Shown here: positions 43,705 through 43,913 of the stretch, in pieces
Layout of the letters: each line of letters begins with the position of its first letter
Numbering within the stretch: position 1 is the first letter of the stretch
Assembly: GCF_000258495.1 (NCBI RefSeq)
Contig: NZ_AJLG01000013.1
Coordinates: 1 to 43,913 of the forward strand
Source: Pedobacter agri PB92
GTDB taxonomy: Bacteria > Bacteroidota > Bacteroidia > Sphingobacteriales > Sphingobacteriaceae
Direction: 5' to 3'
Length of the DNA: 43,913 bases
Translations under genes and position numbers: made by a program
The notes under the pieces: model-generated
Told to the model about the DNA's origin: nothing
The model's input: only the letters and a program-made list of their open reading frames with translations
The model's database searches: none

Positions 43705-43896
43705 ATGGAAAATGGAAATCCCAAAGAGGAACAAGAGGAGCAACAGGCTAAGGATCAAAGCAAAACAGGCGTAATTCCGGATAATGATTTGGCTGGAAGC
43801 GATGCCGATAAGGCCTATGCTGAAGATGGAACCTTTAAGCAACTGGATGACAACGATACCGACCAAAAGGGTGCCGATGCTGATCCAGATCAATAA
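43705..43896 (+). CDS. Small acidic hydrophilic protein (63 aa)
   Basis: MENGNPKEEQEEQQAKDQSK followed by a Asp/Gly/Ala-rich tail; no hydrophobic core, so probably disordered. Such short acidic proteins are frequent beside stress genes in Pedobacter-like genomes. Function unknown. An A-run with ATGCTCCG follows at 43900-43913 and could be the first arm of a terminator cut by the window end. Confidence 0.55.
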   Translation: MENGNPKEEQEEQQAKDQSKTGVIPDNDLAGSDADKAYAEDGTFKQLDDNDTDQKGADADPDQ

Positions 43897-43913
43897 ATAA
43901 AAAAATGCTCCGT

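Noticed and set aside
43636..43893. Minus-strand ORF with hydrophobic content at the right end
   Set aside because: It is antisense to the acidic plus-strand protein; the Leu/Ile-rich appearance comes from reading Glu/Asp/Lys-rich codons in reverse.
1..43913. CRISPR array, tRNA or rRNA genes, prophage
   Set aside because: I looked for regularly spaced repeats, cloverleaf-like segments and phage structural genes and saw none.

Overview
The window looks like a chromosomal segment of a Sphingobacteriaceae-type Bacteroidota, most like Pedobacter. Reasons seen in the sequence: AT-rich DNA, almost no Shine-Dalgarno sequences, large two-component-propeller histidine kinases, TIG/IPT and carboxypeptidase-regulatory-like surface proteins, and DUF4142, DUF892 and DUF2383 stress proteins. 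The genus is an inference from gene content only.

Layout. 1-2700 is a small accessory patch: a decayed IS1595-type transposase fragment at the left edge, several tiny orphan genes, and a tightly coupled pair of unknown genes whose products both end in a winged-helix-like segment. 2797-7304 holds a periplasmic sugar (aldose/sorbosone type) dehydrogenase lipoprotein, an SDR oxidoreductase, a DUF2383 stress protein and a carboxylesterase broken by three single-base frameshifts. 7404-23031 holds a 1028-residue propeller histidine kinase, divergent from a four-gene surface operon: an outer-membrane barrel, a giant protein of about 2141 residues split by a one-base frameshift, a fibronectin-III-like protein and a TIG/IPT lipoprotein. 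The 435-bp divergent promoter carries repeated CTCAA/TTGAG elements. 23206-25132 has a lone receiver, an ECF sigma factor and a DoxX-like protein.

25191-33256 is the most interesting block: an ergothioneine locus. A class-I FAD disulfide oxidoreductase, an OpuCA/EgtV-like ATPase, an EgtU-like permease fused to a binding domain, egtB and egtD are overlapping or nearly abutting, and an egtE-like PLP lyase converges on egtD. Synthesis (EgtB, EgtD, EgtE), uptake (EgtUV-like) and possibly reduction of the oxidised thiol would thus be encoded together. In the permease fusion the two halves of the OpuAC/EgtUC-type binding domain appear in reversed order, i.e. the domain reads as a circular permutation. 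A DinB-fold protein with an intact His triad and a VOC-fold protein follow.

33299-43913 carries pta-ackA, a Cys-form SelW-like protein, a PAS histidine kinase with a LuxR-type regulator, another lone receiver, small membrane proteins, a DUF4142 lipoprotein, a frameshifted alpha/beta hydrolase, a DUF892 ferritin-like protein, a SemiSWEET transporter and a small acidic protein.

Six single-base frameshifts in four otherwise intact genes, several in homopolymers, suggest sequencing or assembly errors, though real gene decay is possible. No tRNA, rRNA or CRISPR array was seen. Gene assignments rest on motif reading by eye, not on database searches.
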